64,000 nt of DNA, from positions 18,969,659 to 19,033,658 of the forward strand of contig OW387140.1 of assembly GCA_936440205.1 (NCBI GenBank). Direction: 5' to 3'. The notes beneath the pieces were generated by a model. That model searched no databases. It was not told where the DNA came from and saw only the letters and a program-made list of their open reading frames with translations. The number at the start of each line of letters is the position of its first letter. Positions within the stretch are counted from its first letter, which is position 1. Shown piece after piece: positions 60,242 to 64,000 of the stretch. A program made the translations under genes and the position numbers. This DNA comes from Lepidonotus clava. Taxonomy: Eukaryota > Annelida > Polychaeta > Phyllodocida > Polynoidae.

Positions 60242-61701
60242 GGGTGAAACCACGTTAAGTGTGGACTTTGGTGTCTTCATGATATAAATGCTGTAACATT
60301 TTCCATTAATATAATTTGATACCATTGTTTGACTTGCAAATTTATTCATATAAAAGCCAATCTTTGCATATAAAATTTATTCTTGTAGAAAATAATTAAT
60401 TATTAGATATTTAGAGGTAAAAAAGGTCTATACCCAATAAATACTATGTCCACAGGGAGAGTTAAAATTTCATTTTGATCAAAATATGCTTTAAAATACC
60501 ATATGAACAAAAGAAATGACTTTTGTTACATTTTATGTATTATTTCTTATCAGATGATCATTTTTGCAAAATTATATCTATAATACTTCATTTTGATTTA
60601 AATCGCTGAAAAGTGTCCACAGAAAAAGGTATCTACAAAACTTTTTCATGAAATAAGGCATTTTTATTTTTAAAAAAATTAAAATATGGGATTTTTTTAG
60701 TGTCAATAATTAAAACTAACCAGGACCTTCCAACTAAAAACGTGAAAATATCCAAAATGCTATATTGTGATGGAAATCCAGGGGTGCAAAATGCGTTTTT
60801 TGGAGAGATTATTTAAGAGGGTATCTACAAGACCATGCATATCTCCCAAAATAAAAATAAATTTTAACATTTTCTACTAACTATAAGCCTTGACCTCCAG
60901 CAAAGTAGACAGTATACCAATTTTCGAGCCAATGGATACATTATTGAGGGTCCTAGAGGCAAATATGTAGTAAAAAGTATCTACAAGATGGTATCTACAA
61001 GACTTTTATGGTATCTACAAGACTTTCATTTTAACCCTATTTATCCTAGATTTGATATCATTGACAACAAAAATTACCATAATGCTATATCATATCAAAA
61101 TATAAAGGACCTAGAACCGTTGTGCAGTTGCTAAGGGAAGCTTTTATAAAAAATATTGCAAAAATTACCATTATTTTAAGATAAATATTAAAATGTTAAC
61201 AAGTTATCTTGGAAACAGTCCCAAATTTTGTCAATATTCACCATAAGCAAAGGTTTAATATTTACAGTACAAGCTCAAAATTGATAATGTTTGTGCCCTT
61301 GAAGTTTACGGCTAGAGTAGTATAATTTCAGTATCTCTGTAACTTAATATCCGATTTCAACATTCTAGATATCATCTGAAAGATAATTTTGTATTCTATA
61401 AGGTGCAATGCACATCTTTACATTTGTTTAGAAAGCTTATTATTTGTATTCAATTGAATATTATTGATTCACTTTATTTCTATAAGAAAAAGTTAGGAAA
61501 AAATGACCGAAAATGTTGAAAAAAAGTACCTGATTTTAAATCATTCTAACTTTTTAATGAAAAAACTTAACGTTCTAATTTTTTAGAATAAGTTTGGTGC
61601 GTACTTGTATATTTGGGAAATATACTCATTGGTTTCATAACTTGAATTCTATTTTTTGACTTTTTTAACACTCAAATTCCACACTTAACGTGGTTTGACC
61701 C
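60242..61701. mobile_element. Non-autonomous DNA transposon, 1460 bp, with ~34-bp terminal inverted repeats
   Basis: The left end GGGTGAAACCACGTTAAGTG continues GTGGACTTTGGTGT; the right end, reverse-complemented, is GGGTCAAACCACGTTAAGTG and GTGGAATTTGAGTGT. The 4-bp ATAA precedes the left end (60238-60241) and follows the right end (61702-61705). The interior is very AT-rich, has no long frame, and holds GTATCTACAA repeats near 60628, 60821, 60978, 60991 and 61011. The superfamily is not certain from 4-bp flanks. Confidence 0.7.
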
Positions 61702-61705
61702 ATAA

Positions 61706-63650
61706 AATGTGACAATTATGTTCCATGTTATTAACCATTTAATTACTGTTCATATATGGAGATACGATTGTACGAGTGAGAAGTGATAGTATTTGGTGCT
61801 GATAAAGATTGTAAATCTGATAAATCTATGTTAACGTCTACTTGCTCTTCTTGAAAGCAAAGTTATGTTTAGTTATAATTCTCTTTATCGAGTTTTCGAA
61901 GGCCAAAAAACATGGTGTTGTTTTTTCTTTTACCGTCATATATATTGGCCTCATTCAGGCACTGTACAACAGAAGAAGTGATATTATAACATTAATTCCT
62001 ACCGAGAGGTTTTTATATTATTTTTACTCTAGAATTTGAACTGCAGGCTTATTTATATCCAAGATCTCCTTACATTAATGTCACCGATGTACCCTTAGAA
62101 TAGTTGTGCACACATAAAGATAATTATGCCTGGCGCTTCGAAAAGATTGTCTGATATGTATCAAATATCTTACCCAAGCCTAGATAACTACATTGCGATA
62201 CCACCCAAAATAACAACAAGCAAAATGCCTTGGAAAGCTTCAGCACCTTTCAGAGGGTATGGATCAGAATATAATTATCAAGAACCAACCAAAAATCCAG
62301 TACATTATCAAGAAAGCTTCAAATGTGATATATAGGCACTAGATCCCTTTCTTTTTCTGTAAAAATTAATGGTAAGTTTCCTTAGTAACCCGGTGGCTCA
62401 AGCCGTTTCTTCGTAAATACGCCCACCCCCTTGGTAAAGGGCTATAATGATTTGAATGTATTATACATACACACATGTGTGTTTAGCGAGTCTGTCATAT
62501 CATAATAACTAAGTGTATTTCCTAGTATAGCATGTTTAAACACTGTGTTTTGCTCTTTCGTTTTGTCTTTTTTGAGCGGATTTGTTTTATAAAAGTAAAT
62601 ATTAGATTAGGGATTCTTGATTCAAGTGATATTACAAAGATGGTCGTATCCATTACGTTCATTAGCCCTTTCATTACCGTTTTTTCTCTTTCGGGTTCTT
62701 TAGCTTGATATTGACAGAAATTGCCTTAAATCATCATAATCGAGAAATTCTAAATTTCTATGACAGTTTACTTGTTGATAATCAGCCGGGATAATCAGAC
62801 CCCAAAAATAGGCTTTATGTGGTCAAAAAAGGAAACATGCTCTGTTAGTGTTAATTGTGATGGATTGAGCACTGAATCAATGTACTGTACTGAATTCATG
62901 TACGTTTTGCTCCAACGTTGCCTTTCTTCAATGAGATTAATGGTTTGATAAGTCAAAATGTCAATGTTGGGCAATCGTAATAATTGTAATCCTCGATGGG
63001 CAGCCTTGCCAAGGTTCGACATCACCCGACCAGTTTGTTTTCAAGTCATTGATTTATAACACTGATTTTTGTAGATATTCAATCCAGAAATAAAGATGTT
63101 TCATTTTGTTTTAGCCTTTGTTTACATTTGTGACAATGCAACAGATAGGTTTACGGAATATAGCCTTTGAATGTACTAGATCTAGTTTTATCGATCAAAA
63201 GGCCCACTTATCAAATCTTTTTTTTTTTAAATCCTGACCAGTAGGGGTAAGGATAAGGTTGCCTCAATCCAGCCATAATAGTTAACAATTCTAATCCTTG
63301 GTATTCAATCTTTTGTCATACAACGTTATCAAAACTATATGCTCTAAATACCGTATTCATACATACATAAATGCCACAGCGTATTCGGTCAATGTATCAA
63401 TATATCACATACCTCAAGTCTTCATAATTATTGTCTCCATGCACACCCCACTGATATTCGTCTAGTCAGATGAGCGTATTATAAGATGGCATTACCTATA
63501 TAATCGTAAGGGGCCTTCCATTTAGTGCGTACACACATTTTCAAAACTCCTATACTCAAAACTCCCCCCCCCCCCATATGATGCGTACAAGTCATAAGGC
63601 CCCTAAACTCATCCTTAATCATTTTATCGATGGTAGCATAATTATTCAAG
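61706..63650. other. Gene-poor stretch
   Basis: Besides the 69-codon frame at 62126 I see only AT-rich sequence, a T run near 63220 and a C run at 63566. Confidence 0.45.
62126..62335 (+). CDS. Short ORF, 69 residues, unrecognised
   Basis: ATG at 62126 to TAG at 62333. The sequence is basic and aromatic-rich, with YPSLDNYIAIPPKITTSKMP, then a W-K-A-S-A-P-F stretch and YGSEYNYQEP. The Pro/Tyr/Lys pattern is reminiscent of short intrinsically disordered microtubule-associated proteins, but I cannot name a family. It stands alone in AT-rich DNA with no visible promoter, so it may be a single-exon gene, an exon, a retrocopy or chance. Confidence 0.25.
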   Translation: MPGASKRLSDMYQISYPSLDNYIAIPPKITTSKMPWKASAPFRGYGSEYNYQEPTKNPVHYQESFKCDI

Positions 63651-63656
63651 GTGAGT

Positions 63657-63848
63657 GTATACCGTGTTCGGGAGTCAGGGTCCGAGCATGCGCAGTCCTT
63701 TGGCGCCACGTCCTGTGGGTGGACAAGCGGGCCTTATCAGCCAATCAGGACCATCCCCGGTCCAATATGGCGGCGCCCACTGGGCCTCTCCCGAACGCGG
63801 TATACAGTGGCATTTCCGTAGTTTCATACGTACAAAAGATATACACAG
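63657..63848 (+). CDS. TATA-less promoter and candidate first coding exon (coding 63767-63848)
   Basis: Between 63680 and 63770 lie an NRF1-type GCATGCGCAG, a CCAAT box in AGCCAATCAG, and CCAATATGGCGGCG, a YY1-type motif overlapping a start codon at 63767. The frame MAAPTGPLPNAVYSGISVV continues SYVQKIYT and stops at ACAG followed by GTATATG, a plausible donor, 27 codons plus one base. This architecture is typical of housekeeping first exons, and the gene would continue beyond the right edge. I do not recognise the peptide. The block is bounded by an 18-bp inverted repeat differing at one base (63657-63674 and 63786-63803), so part of it might be a small mobile or foldback sequence. Confidence 0.45.
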
Positions 63849-64000
63849 GTATATGTTTTCCTTATTTTGGGTCTAGACCACTTAGATCGAAAACACTAGA
63901 TGGCCTTTTTTTTAATTTGACATGCGACATGGGAACATAACGACACGACAGGGAGGGTGGAGGGAAGTCTGAACAACAAAAGGGTCAGAACAAGTCCCCG

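Noticed and set aside
1-64000. CRISPR arrays, bacterial operons, rRNA or intact tRNA genes
   Set aside because: No regularly spaced repeats with unique spacers, no operon-like packing, and no complete cloverleaf were seen; the only tRNA-like matches are the SINE head and a relic.
1-64000. Retrovirus-like or other capsid-bearing elements
   Set aside because: No frame resembling reverse transcriptase, integrase, capsid or envelope proteins was recognised, and no long terminal repeats with matching ends were seen.

Overview
The window is eukaryotic, intron-rich, AT-rich DNA, most likely from a marine invertebrate and probably a lophotrochozoan such as a bivalve mollusc. This rests on short exons with GT/AG introns, many small inverted-repeat DNA elements, a tRNA-derived SINE with a CAT-triplet tail, frequent microsatellites and homopolymers, and very little coding sequence per kilobase. 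The species assignment is inference; no diagnostic ribosomal or mitochondrial gene is present.

Layout. 1-13.4 kb: no gene recognised; promoter-like clusters (X-box plus CRE near 5.7 kb, paired CREs near 8.6 kb, E-box near 10.1 kb), a perfect 75-bp tandem duplication and palindromes. 13.5-14.3 kb, minus strand: an 829-nt exon carrying an acidic N-terminal region and the first two thirds of a PX domain, ending at a splice donor. 21.6-25.8 kb, minus strand: one well supported exon without a start codon (21627-21782), a weaker exon candidate at 25.7 kb, and an ETS/YY1-type start at 25.37 kb. 27-42 kb: mostly repeats, namely two copies of one dispersed family, an 11-bp-motif foldback element, a pyrimidine tract, an RFX-motif cluster, MITE-like elements, a rotated inverted repeat and a tRNA-like relic. 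46-60 kb, plus strand: the best gene of the window. 63.6-64 kb: a TATA-less promoter with a candidate first coding exon running toward the right edge.

The main gene (coding 52849-59368, plus strand, nine coding exons, all junctions GT/AG and phase-consistent) encodes a 396-residue protein with a signal peptide, 16 cysteines and a C-terminal GPI-anchor-like tail. Its body is three tandem modules of about 105-115 residues, each encoded by one long and one short exon, with the same intron phases in every pair. I do not recognise the family. A candidate non-coding first exon with promoter motifs lies at about 46.1 kb, and the 3' flank carries five copies of a ~50-bp repeat. The other gene fragments cannot be connected from this sequence alone. 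No retrovirus-like element, CRISPR array or intact tRNA/rRNA gene was recognised.
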